The notes beneath the pieces were generated by a model that was not told the origin of the DNA, made no database searches, and was given only the letters and a program-made list of their open reading frames with translations. A stretch of 64,000 nt of DNA, from the NCBI RefSeq assembly GCF_040545875.1, contig NZ_JBEPMR010000002.1; one strand, written 5' to 3'. Shown in pieces: positions 8,685 through 16,018 of the stretch. This stretch comes from Faecalicatena_A orotica. GTDB taxonomy: Bacteria > Bacillota > Clostridia > Lachnospirales > Lachnospiraceae. The position numbers were made by a program, and so were the translations under genes. The stretch's first letter is position 1, and each line of letters starts with the position of its first letter.

Positions 8685-10196
8685 ATGGATATTAAGAGAG
8701 CAAAGCAGGAAATAAAGGATTCAATTGAGGCCTATCTGGCAAAAGATGAATTCGGGGAATACAGGATTCCGGCTATCAGGCAGAGGCCGATTCTGCTGAT
8801 GGGGCCTCCGGGAATCGGGAAGACACAGATCATGGAGCAGATTGCGAAGGAATGCAGGATCGGTCTTGTGGCCTATACGATTACACACCATACGAGACAG
8901 AGCGCGGTGGGACTCCCTTTTATTAAGGAAAAAGTTTACGGCGGAAAAGAATTTTCGGTGACAGAATATACGATGAGTGAGATCATCGCATCTGTTTACG
9001 AGAAGATAGAACAGACAAAGATTGAGGAAGGAATCCTGTTTATTGATGAGATTAACTGTGTGTCGGAGACGCTTGCGCCGACGATGCTGCAGTTTCTCCA
9101 GGGGAAGACATTCGGAAACCAGAAGGTGCCGGAAGGCTGGATTATCGTGGCTGCGGGGAATCCTCCGGAATATAACAAATCCGTGCGGGATTTTGACGTG
9201 GTGACGCTGGACCGGATTAAGAAGATCGACGTGGAAGAAAACTTTGACGTCTGGAAAGAATATGCGTACAAACAAGGGCTGCACCCAGCGGTGATCTCTT
9301 ACCTCGAGCTGAGAAAAGAGAATTTTTACCGCATAGAGACAACCGTGGACGGCAAATATTTTGCCACGGCGCGCGGATGGGAGGACCTGTCACAGCTAAT
9401 CCAGGTATACGAGCACCTGCATAAAACAATCGACAGGGATGTGGTATACCAGTACATTCAGCACCGCATGATAGCAAAAGACTTTGCGAACTATCTGGAA
9501 CTTTACTATAAATATAAAGAAGACTACGGGATTGAAGATATTCTGGCGGGTGAATGGAACACAGCCACACTGCAGAAAGTGAAAGCGGCGCCGTTCGACG
9601 AGCATCTGAGCATCGTGAGCCTGCTGAACGGAAAACTCAGTGAACTGTTTGAAAGCTGCCATATGATGGACGCTTATGTAACGAAACTCTATGAATACCT
9701 GATCTACTACAGAGAAAACAAGGTAACATCCATGCTGGAAGACATCTGGCATCTGGCAGAGAAGGACATGGAAGAACTGAAAACTTCCGAGCTCATGACA
9801 CACAGAGAAGAACTGACCATGAAAAGAGTTATTGCGGCCCTGGAGCGGTTTTCGGTTAATATCAAGGGTGAACTGTTTATCGGGGACGGGGCATTCGACG
9901 AAGTAAAAGCGATGTTTGAAAAAGAAGTAGATGCACGAGAAGAAGAAATTGCTTATACATCTCAGACACTACAAAACGTGTTCAATTTCCTGGAAGATGC
10001 CTTCGGGGAAAGCCAGGAAATGGTGGCGTTTATTACCGAGCTGAACGCGAATTACTATAGCGTCTGGTTCATCAAAGAGAACGGCAGCGACCAGTATTAC
10101 CGCTATAACAAGGGACTTTTGTTTGATGAGAGACAGCAGGACATCGTGCGCCAGATGGATCAGGTGGAGGACATGCTCAATCACGGGATAAAGTAA
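8685..10196 (+). CDS. MoxR-type AAA+ ATPase
   Basis: This 503-residue ATPase has Walker A GPPGIGKT at 40-47, Walker B ILFIDEIN near 115 and a sensor-1 region GWIIVAAGNPPEYN. These are typical of MoxR/RavA-group AAA+ proteins. The C-terminal half is helical and charged, without a recognised domain. MoxR proteins couple ATP hydrolysis to maturation or remodelling of partner proteins together with a VWA protein, here the preceding gene (21-bp gap). The substrate is unknown. A palindromic element follows the stop codon. Confidence 0.88.
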   Translation: MDIKRAKQEIKDSIEAYLAKDEFGEYRIPAIRQRPILLMGPPGIGKTQIMEQIAKECRIGLVAYTITHHTRQSAVGLPFIKEKVYGGKEFSVTEYTMSEIIASVYEKIEQTKIEEGILFIDEINCVSETLAPTMLQFLQGKTFGNQKVPEGWIIVAAGNPPEYNKSVRDFDVVTLDRIKKIDVEENFDVWKEYAYKQGLHPAVISYLELRKENFYRIETTVDGKYFATARGWEDLSQLIQVYEHLHKTIDRDVVYQYIQHRMIAKDFANYLELYYKYKEDYGIEDILAGEWNTATLQKVKAAPFDEHLSIVSLLNGKLSELFESCHMMDAYVTKLYEYLIYYRENKVTSMLEDIWHLAEKDMEELKTSELMTHREELTMKRVIAALERFSVNIKGELFIGDGAFDEVKAMFEKEVDAREEEIAYTSQTLQNVFNFLEDAFGESQEMVAFITELNANYYSVWFIKENGSDQYYRYNKGLLFDERQQDIVRQMDQVEDMLNHGIK

Positions 10197-10202
10197 GGGG
10201 CT

Positions 10203-10247
10203 GCAAAGGGGTCAGACCCTTTTGCGGTCCATATTCAGAATATTCTT
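10203..10247. repeat. GGGGTC-GACCC palindromic element, copy 1
   Basis: A near-perfect palindrome (10203-10225) is followed by GCGGTCC, a short spacer and CAGAATATTCT. The same layout recurs at 14049-14091 and, diverged, at 46451-46491. It sits between the MoxR stop codon and the ribosome binding site of the next gene. Confidence 0.7.
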
Positions 10248-10266
10248 AAAATTAGGAGGAGTAAGG

Positions 10267-11151
10267 ATGATTAAAGTGATCGCGTCCGACATGGACGGCA
10301 CGCTTTTGGATGATAATCACAAACTGGCGCCGGAAACGCTGAAGGCGATACATAAGGCTTGTGAAGCGGGGATACGGTTTATGGTCGCAACCGGGAGGAA
10401 TTTCCGTGGGGCGATGGAGGAATTGAAGGATGTGGAGCTGACCTGTGATTATATCGTGGGCAGCGGAGCGGAAGTCCGCAATCAGGAACGGGAGGTTGTT
10501 CTTACGGCCCCGATCGATATGGACCTGTGCGAAGAAGTTTACCATGCACTGGAAAAGTATCCGGTATCAGTTGTTTTTTGTACGGACGATTTTGATTACC
10601 GGATCGGGGATGAAGAGGAGATTGAAGAGAGTTTTGTCCGCCAGCTGAAGGTCTTCCATTTGGATAAAGATATCAGTGAGGAACAGGCAAAATTGGATCC
10701 CCTTTACCAGCGTGTACGGAAAAGCACAATCATCATTTCAAAATTTGATGAACTCCGTGCGGCAGGTGTGCCGGTATATAAGATTTTTCTGTACTCAGGG
10801 GACCTTTCGATGCTGGAGCGGATCCGTCTGGAATTGGAGAAAAACTCCCGGATCGCTGTGGCGGCTTCTTTTGAGACGAATCTTGAGATTACGGATGTAA
10901 AGGCACAGAAAGGCCCTGTGCTTAAGAAATATATTGAATCTCTGGGATACACAATGGATGAAGTCATGGTATTCGGCGACAGTATGAATGACTATTCCAT
11001 GCTGTCTATGGAATTCGGGGCAACGGTTGCAATGGAAAATTCCATGCCTGAAGTAAAATCAGCTGCCAGACATGTTACGAAATCAAATCAGGAACATGGT
11101 GTGGCATTTGTAATAAACGAAATGCTTAAGAAATATGGAAATGATAAATGA
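10267..11151 (+). CDS. Cof-type HAD-IIB phosphatase
   Basis: This 294-residue HAD-superfamily hydrolase has motif I DMDGTLLDD (catalytic Asp near residue 7), motif II in FMVATGRNF and C-terminal motif IV in FGDSMNDYSML. The C2B cap between them matches the Cof/YbjI group that dephosphorylates sugar phosphates, FMN or PLP. The start at 10267 is chosen over a GTG- or ATG-led extension beginning at 10222 because AGGAGG lies directly upstream and the product then begins MIKVIASDMDG. A paralogue, with a different cap, is encoded at 21577. The substrate cannot be assigned. Confidence 0.9.
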   Translation: MIKVIASDMDGTLLDDNHKLAPETLKAIHKACEAGIRFMVATGRNFRGAMEELKDVELTCDYIVGSGAEVRNQEREVVLTAPIDMDLCEEVYHALEKYPVSVVFCTDDFDYRIGDEEEIEESFVRQLKVFHLDKDISEEQAKLDPLYQRVRKSTIIISKFDELRAAGVPVYKIFLYSGDLSMLERIRLELEKNSRIAVAASFETNLEITDVKAQKGPVLKKYIESLGYTMDEVMVFGDSMNDYSMLSMEFGATVAMENSMPEVKSAARHVTKSNQEHGVAFVINEMLKKYGNDK

Positions 11152-11258
11152 GGGGAAAAATTTCAGATTCGTCCAGAAATAGGAGATTTATGAGCCGGGT
11201 TGTGATACAATAAGCAAAGGAAAGACAGCACGTTCATTTATCTTAAAGGAGTTCGGGT

Positions 11259-13229
11259 ATGGAGACAGAAAAGGATAAAAAAGAACATAAAGAACGTTCA
11301 TTAGAGGAATTAATAGAAGAGAATAAGAATCTGAATGCCCTGATACAGAATGTTCCGGGCGGTGTTATGTGCTGCAGCGCGGATATGGATAACGGACTGG
11401 AACTGTTAGAATACAGCGATGGCTTTTTAAAGCTTCTGGGGTATACAGCAGAGGAACTGAAGGAAAAGTATGATAATAAGTTCCGCAGCATTATATATGA
11501 AGAGGACTGGGAGGCAACTGCAAAGTCTGTAGGGGAGCAGATGAGCAGGGGGAGCACAAAGAAGATTGAGTACCGCGTGAAGTGCGGGGACGGGACACTG
11601 AAAATGATATACGATCAGGGGCAGCTCGTCCGCCGGAACGGATACGATGTTTATTACTGTATTCTGTCGGATGTGACAGAACAGCGGGCTGTGACGGAAG
11701 CACTGCGTCTGAGTCTTGAGAGACACCAGATCATCATGGAGCAGACACGGGACATTATTTTTGAGTGGGATGTGGAAAAGGACAGCGTAATGTGGTCTGA
11801 TAACTGGAAAGAAAAGTTCGGATATCAGGCGTTTTCCACCAATGTAGAGCAGGAGCTTCTGGAAAACGGGCATATATATCCAGAGGACAGGGAAACACTG
11901 ATGCAGCTGTACTATAAGCTGGTAGGAAATGCCACATATGAAGAAACAGAAATCCGTATCCAGAGGATTGATGGTGTATTTATATGGTGCAGGATCAGGG
12001 CATCCCTGCAGCTTGGTGCGTCAGGTGACAAGAAAAAGGTAATCGGTGTGATTATAGACATCGACAACGAGAGGCAGGAGGCCGAAAAGCTGAAGGAGAG
12101 GGCCGAAAAGGATGCCCTTACCGGCGTATATAACAAGGGGACTGTCCAGATGCTCGGGGACCAGTACCTCTCCAAGATGAAACGGGGAGAAATGGCCGCG
12201 TTTTTCATGATAGATATTGACGATTTCAAGTATATTAATGATGTTTACGGGCATTTGAGCGGGGATGTCATTCTGGCAGAGATTGCCGCGGGATTGAAGC
12301 GGATATTCAGAAGCGGTGATATCATCGGCCGGATCGGCGGTGACGAGTTTGCTGTCATTATGAAAGATATCCGTGAAGTGGATGCAGTCGAGAGGAAAGC
12401 ACAGGAAGTAATCGGTATATTCAATCACCTGCTCGAAGAGGATAAGTATACATTTTCCAGCAGCATAGGAATTGCCTTTGCGCCGAAACATGGATACGCG
12501 TTTGAAACGATGTATAAAAAGGCGGATATTGCTCTTTATAAGGCGAAAGCGGAAGGCAAGAATACATGGAGGTTTTATGAAGAAGGCCTCAAGATGGAAA
12601 GCAGCATAGGGAATGGCTATTCGACACAGCGAAAAGCAGACAATTCCGAGGAGATGTGGCAGGGAGAGGCGGGGATTGTAAGTTACATTTTTTCCTCCCT
12701 GTATGAGTCGGAAGACGTAAGAAGGGGAATTGAAGATATCCTGAATATAGTAGGAACACAATTTGGTGTCAGCCGTGCCTATATTTTTGAAGATACAGAG
12801 GATGGGGCGGCAACTTATAATACATTCGAGTGGTGCAGGGAAGGAATCGGCCCTCAAAAGGAGGAACTGCAGGGGGTGCCGGGGAGTGTGCTGGGAGACT
12901 ACTATAGCAATTTCAACGCAAACGGTTTGCTTTACTGCCGCGACATCAGGGAGCTGGACGAACCGCTCCGTGAACTGTTAGAAAAACAAGGGATCAAGTC
13001 CATGCTCCAGTGCCTTATTATGGACAAGGGGGAGAAAAAGGGGTTCGTGGGATTTGATGAGTGTGAAACGAACCGCTTGTGGACAAAACAGCAGATCGAT
13101 ACGCTGTCTGTGATTTCTCAGGTGATCAGCGTATTCCTGCGGAAAGAACGGGCACAGGAAGCACTGTGCAGATTAGTGCAGGGGATGCCTGCCGAAGCTG
13201 CTGAAGACAAACAGTGCATGAGCCATTAG
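11259..13229 (+). CDS. PAS-PAS-GGDEF-GAF diguanylate cyclase
   Basis: This 656-residue soluble sensor enzyme makes cyclic di-GMP. Order: N-terminal coiled coil, PAS (about 25-140), PAS_3-like (about 148-270, with a PAC end IGVIIDIDNERQ), GGDEF domain (about 280-440) and a C-terminal GAF-like domain (about 470-645). The active-site loop GGDEF is intact at 360-364. The inhibitory I-site RSGD lies at 351-354, exactly five residues upstream, so feedback inhibition by c-di-GMP is expected. There is no transmembrane segment. Having the cyclase in the middle with a GAF domain behind it is less common than a C-terminal GGDEF. The next gene begins 14 bp downstream. Confidence 0.9.
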   Translation: METEKDKKEHKERSLEELIEENKNLNALIQNVPGGVMCCSADMDNGLELLEYSDGFLKLLGYTAEELKEKYDNKFRSIIYEEDWEATAKSVGEQMSRGSTKKIEYRVKCGDGTLKMIYDQGQLVRRNGYDVYYCILSDVTEQRAVTEALRLSLERHQIIMEQTRDIIFEWDVEKDSVMWSDNWKEKFGYQAFSTNVEQELLENGHIYPEDRETLMQLYYKLVGNATYEETEIRIQRIDGVFIWCRIRASLQLGASGDKKKVIGVIIDIDNERQEAEKLKERAEKDALTGVYNKGTVQMLGDQYLSKMKRGEMAAFFMIDIDDFKYINDVYGHLSGDVILAEIAAGLKRIFRSGDIIGRIGGDEFAVIMKDIREVDAVERKAQEVIGIFNHLLEEDKYTFSSSIGIAFAPKHGYAFETMYKKADIALYKAKAEGKNTWRFYEEGLKMESSIGNGYSTQRKADNSEEMWQGEAGIVSYIFSSLYESEDVRRGIEDILNIVGTQFGVSRAYIFEDTEDGAATYNTFEWCREGIGPQKEELQGVPGSVLGDYYSNFNANGLLYCRDIRELDEPLRELLEKQGIKSMLQCLIMDKGEKKGFVGFDECETNRLWTKQQIDTLSVISQVISVFLRKERAQEALCRLVQGMPAEAAEDKQCMSH

Positions 13230-13243
13230 AGGAGAAGACAGGA

Positions 13244-14044
13244 ATGAGCAGAAAGAAAAGACAGAAGAAATCTTCAAGGAAAAGGAGCAGGGTGGGAGAC
13301 ATTGTCACTACCACAATACTAATTGCGGCAATCTGCGTATTTATATTTTCTGCGTATCAGCTTGTCACGATGCTGGTCCCATACTATTCCGGCGGAAAAG
13401 AATACGATGATGTCAAAAAGCTGGCTATCATAAAGGATGATACGGGTAAAGACGGTGATGAAGGAAATGGAGATAACTTTCAGGTGGATTTTGATGCACT
13501 CCTGAAAGAAAATCCCGACACCGTAGCGTGGCTCCGCTTCGACGAACCGTCCATAATCAGTTATCCAGTGGTTAAAAGCTCGGACAACCAGGAATACCTG
13601 ACCAAAACATTTTCGGCCAACGATAACAAGCTGGGCGCCATTTTTATGGACATGCGCAATAACAAAGATTTTACAGATCTGAATACCTTCATCTACGGAC
13701 ATAACCTTAAAGTAGGCGGGGAGATGTTTTCACAGTTGAACGAATATGCCAGTGAAGACTTTTGCAAAGCGCATCCATATTTTTATATCTATACGCCGAA
13801 CGGAAAGCTTACCTACAAAGTATTCTCGGCAGGAACCGTAAAGGATATAGCGGCAAACTATATCCTGACATATGAGAATGAGAAAGAATACACAGATTAC
13901 CTGCAAATGTGCAGGAACTCATCTAATTACCAGGTAGATGTAACGTTGGACGCAAAGTCACGCATCGTCAGCCTGTCGACTTGTACGAATATTAATGATG
14001 ATGAGAGGTTCCTTGTACAGGGGGTGCTTGTGGAGAACGAGTAG
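13244..14044 (+). CDS. srtB: Class B sortase
   Basis: This 266-residue membrane-anchored transpeptidase joins sorting-signal proteins to the cell wall. A basic N terminus is followed by one transmembrane helix (about 17-40) and the sortase barrel. Catalytic residues are His153 (FIYGHNL), Cys247 (SLSTCTN) and Arg255 (DDERFLVQG). The start at 13244 is favoured over 13214 because GAGGAG lies upstream and the shorter form starts MSRKKRQKK. No protein with an obvious LPXTG- or NPXTG-like sorting signal is encoded in the window, so its substrates lie elsewhere. It is close behind the diguanylate cyclase gene, possibly cotranscribed. Confidence 0.88.
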   Translation: MSRKKRQKKSSRKRSRVGDIVTTTILIAAICVFIFSAYQLVTMLVPYYSGGKEYDDVKKLAIIKDDTGKDGDEGNGDNFQVDFDALLKENPDTVAWLRFDEPSIISYPVVKSSDNQEYLTKTFSANDNKLGAIFMDMRNNKDFTDLNTFIYGHNLKVGGEMFSQLNEYASEDFCKAHPYFYIYTPNGKLTYKVFSAGTVKDIAANYILTYENEKEYTDYLQMCRNSSNYQVDVTLDAKSRIVSLSTCTNINDDERFLVQGVLVENE

Positions 14045-14048
14045 TTTT

Positions 14049-14091
14049 CAAAGGGGTCTGACCCCTTTGCGGTCCGTTTTCAGAATATTCT
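14049..14091. repeat. GGGGTC-GACCC palindromic element, copy 2
   Basis: The perfect palindrome CAAAGGGGTCTGACCCCTTT+G (14049-14069) is followed by GCGGTCC and CAGAATATTCT, the same arrangement as at 10203-10247. It lies between the sortase stop codon and the DUF951 ribosome binding site. Confidence 0.75.
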
Positions 14092-14117
14092 CATTTTATT
14101 AAAAAAGGAGGGCGTTT

Positions 14118-14306
14118 ATGCCAGACAGATTTGATGTCGGAGATGTCATCCGCATGAAGAAACCCCATCCGTGCGGCAGCCATGAATGGGAGATTTTAAG
14201 GGTTGGGGCGGATTTCCGTCTGAAGTGTGTGGGATGCAGCCACCAGATCATGGTTCCGCGCAGGTTAGTGGAAAAAAATACAAAAGAAATTCGCAAAAAG
14301 TCTTGA
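14118..14306 (+). CDS. DUF951 family protein
   Basis: This 62-residue protein matches the DUF951 family, which is widespread in Firmicutes and often encoded near rpsF or ychF. The pattern is clear: FDVGDVIRMKKPHPCGS, then W-x-I-x-R-x-GADFRLKC, then GC and a basic end. The pairs HPCGS and KCVGC suggest a small zinc- or nucleic-acid-binding fold, which is inference only. It has an AAAAAAGGAGG ribosome binding site. The promoter of the rpsF operon overlaps its last codons. Confidence 0.9.
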   Translation: MPDRFDVGDVIRMKKPHPCGSHEWEILRVGADFRLKCVGCSHQIMVPRRLVEKNTKEIRKKS

Positions 14307-14331
14307 ATTGGACAACTTCTTATGGTAAAAT
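14303..14331 (+). promoter_or_regulatory. Promoter of rpsF-ssb-rpsR operon
   Basis: TTGAAT (14303-14308), a 17-base spacer and TAAAAT (14326-14331). The -35 box overlaps the stop codon of the DUF951 gene. Confidence 0.7.
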
Positions 14332-14332
14332 A

Positions 14333-14418
14333 GGAATTCGTGACGTACCCGTTGAATTTATAGATTCACGGATATCATTAATTCCTTGTTCCCGCTAAGG
14401 TACGGGAGCCAGAGACCA
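14333..14418 (+). promoter_or_regulatory. Probable S6:S18 ribosomal-protein leader
   Basis: The 5' leader of rpsF can fold. GGAATT (14333-14338) pairs with AATTCC (14380-14385), enclosing CGTGA / TCACG, and CCCG (14391-14394) pairs with CGGG (14403-14406). Firmicute rpsF operons are known to be repressed by S6:S18 binding to a leader structure. I infer this is such a leader but did not match it to a covariance model. Confidence 0.45.
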
Positions 14419-14436
14419 TAAGGAGGTGCTAAAGAC

Positions 14437-14724
14437 ATGAACAAGTATGAGTTAGCTGTTGTTGTCAGTGCAAAAATCGAAGACGACGCTAGGGCAGAAG
14501 TTGTTGAAAAAGTGAAAGCATTAATCGCTCGTTTCGGCGGCAATGTTACTGACGTTGATGAATGGGGTAAGAGAAGATTTGCTTACGAAATTCAGAAGAT
14601 GAAAGAAGGATTTTACTACTTCATCCACTTCGAATCTGACAGTACTGTTCCAGGAGAAGTTGAACAACGTATCCGCATCATGGACAATGTACTCAGATAT
14701 TTATGCGTTAGACAGGAAGCATAG
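14437..14724 (+). CDS. rpsF: 30S ribosomal protein S6
   Basis: This 95-residue S6 protein of the small-subunit platform pairs with S18. It starts MNKYELAVVVSAKIEDD and contains the DEWGKRRFAYEIQK motif and the RIMDNVLRYLCVR C-terminal strand, all diagnostic. It is the first gene of the conserved rpsF-ssb-rpsR operon, with an AAGGAGG ribosome binding site and a long leader. Confidence 0.98.
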   Translation: MNKYELAVVVSAKIEDDARAEVVEKVKALIARFGGNVTDVDEWGKRRFAYEIQKMKEGFYYFIHFESDSTVPGEVEQRIRIMDNVLRYLCVRQEA

Positions 14725-14738
14725 AGAAAGAGGTATAT

Positions 14739-15182
14739 ATGAACAAAGTAGTTTTAGTAGGGCGTCTCACAAGAGACCCGGAAGTTAGATATTCACAGGG
14801 TGACAGTGCAACTGCAGTTGCAAGATATACATTGGCTGTTGACCGTAAGTTCAAGAGAGACAATGAACCGACAGCGGATTTTATTCCGTGTGTTGTATTC
14901 GGCCGCTCAGGAGAGTTTGCGGAGAAGTATTTCCGCCAGGGAATGCGTGTTTCCATATCAGGACGTATCCAGACAGGAAGCTACACGAACAAAGAAGGCG
15001 TGAAAGTATACACAACAGAAGTAATTGTCGAGGATCAGGAATTTGCTGAGAGCAGAGCGGAAAGCGATGCGAACAGAGGCTCCTTCCATCAGGCAGCGCC
15101 AAGCCCGGCACCAAGTGTTGATGCAGGTGACGGATTCATGAACATCCCGGATGGGATTGATGAAGAGTTACCGTTTAACTAA
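14739..15182 (+). CDS. ssb: Single-stranded DNA-binding protein
   Basis: This 147-residue SSB coats single-stranded DNA in replication and repair. The OB-fold occupies about 1-105, with MNKVVLVGRLTRDPEVRY and the aromatic/basic core typical of SSB. A disordered Ser/Pro/Asp-rich linker follows. The acidic tip DEELPFN fits the conserved partner-binding tail. It lies 14 bp after rpsF, in the standard operon position. Confidence 0.97.
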   Translation: MNKVVLVGRLTRDPEVRYSQGDSATAVARYTLAVDRKFKRDNEPTADFIPCVVFGRSGEFAEKYFRQGMRVSISGRIQTGSYTNKEGVKVYTTEVIVEDQEFAESRAESDANRGSFHQAAPSPAPSVDAGDGFMNIPDGIDEELPFN

Positions 15183-15231
15183 GACACGGACTGTGGAATC
15201 TTTCTATTATTAATATAGGAGGTAAAGAGAA

Positions 15232-15498
15232 ATGGCTTACGATAAAGGTAGCAGACCAGAAGGCGGTTTCAAGAGAAGAGGACCGGCTCGCAGAAGAAAA
15301 AAAGTTTGTGTATTCTGTGGTAAAGAGAATAACGAAATCGATTATAAAGACGTAGCAAAATTAAAGAAATACATCTCTGAAAGAGGAAAAATTCTTCCTA
15401 GAAGAATCACAGGAAACTGTGCAAAGCATCAGAGAGCTCTTACAGTAGCAATCAAGAGAGCAAGACACATTGCTTTAATGCCATACGTACAGGATTAA
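15232..15498 (+). CDS. rpsR: 30S ribosomal protein S18
   Basis: This 88-residue S18 protein has a basic N terminus with RRGPARRRKKVCVFC, the KDVAKLKKYISERGKILPRR core and an AIKRARHIALMPY ending. The paired cysteines CVFCGK are the zinc-type variant found in many Firmicutes. It is the last gene of the rpsF operon and is followed by a terminator. Confidence 0.98.
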   Translation: MAYDKGSRPEGGFKRRGPARRRKKVCVFCGKENNEIDYKDVAKLKKYISERGKILPRRITGNCAKHQRALTVAIKRARHIALMPYVQD

Positions 15499-15508
15499 TC
15501 AAAAGTAC

Positions 15509-15544
15509 AGACCGTCACTGCATCGTTGCAGCGGCGGTCTTTTT
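15509..15544 (+). terminator. Terminator of rpsF-ssb-rpsR operon
   Basis: AGACCG...CTGCA with a TCGT loop pairs with TGCAG...CGGTCT and is followed by a run of T, 11 bp after the rpsR stop codon. Confidence 0.85.
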
Positions 15545-15605
15545 GCGTAATAGAAAGGCGTGTTCCTTGTACACAAAGCGAATCGTGAAATTATTGACAA
15601 TATTA

Positions 15606-15633
15606 TTGACATATGTTCATTAAGTGGTATACT
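15606..15633 (+). promoter_or_regulatory. Promoter of DUF134-flavoenzyme operon
   Basis: A perfect TTGACA (15606-15611), a 16-base spacer and TATACT (15628-15633). A second TTGACA lies 13 bases upstream in a short direct repeat (ATTGACAATATTATTGACAT). Confidence 0.75.
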
Positions 15634-15656
15634 AGAAAAAGAAAAGGGGTGACAAT

Positions 15657-15998
15657 ATGCCAAGACCGCAAAAATGCAGGTGCATCTGTTCCAGACCAAA
15701 AGTGAAAGGTTTTACGCCAGTCGGCCATGAAAGCGGAGAGACTGTTATCATCGGGTATGATGAATACGAGGCAGTCCGGCTTTTGGATTATGTAAAACTG
15801 ACCCAGGAGCAGTGCGCGAAGAAAATGAACATTTCCCGTCCCACGGTCACCAGAATTTATGAGGAAGTCAGGCAGAAGATTGCGGATGCGATGGTAAACG
15901 GGAAGGAAATCAGGATCGAAGGCGGCGATGTGATCGTCTGCGAGGCGATGAAACCGGAGTGCGTGAATGAAGTGCACTGCTGTCACAGACAGAAGTAA
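15657..15998 (+). CDS. DUF134 family putative DNA-binding protein
   Basis: This 113-residue protein belongs to the DUF134 family. It begins MPRPQKCRCI, followed by FTPVG and the segment DEYEAVRLLDYVKLTQEQCAKKMN with a helix-turn-helix (ISRPTVTRIYEEVRQKIADAM). Cysteines near the N terminus (CRCIC) and C terminus (CHCC-like: CVNEVHCC) could bind an Fe-S cluster or metal. The family is predicted to be transcriptional and often sits by Fe-S or redox genes. Here it is 20 bp upstream of an Fe-S flavoenzyme fusion, so I infer that it controls that gene. Confidence 0.85.
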   Translation: MPRPQKCRCICSRPKVKGFTPVGHESGETVIIGYDEYEAVRLLDYVKLTQEQCAKKMNISRPTVTRIYEEVRQKIADAMVNGKEIRIEGGDVIVCEAMKPECVNEVHCCHRQK

Positions 15999-16018
15999 AA
16001 AGAAAAGGAGATAAGCCA

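Noticed and set aside
12021..12857. A 278-codon minus-strand frame opposite the GGDEF protein gene
   Set aside because: Shadow of a well-supported domain protein; no start signals.
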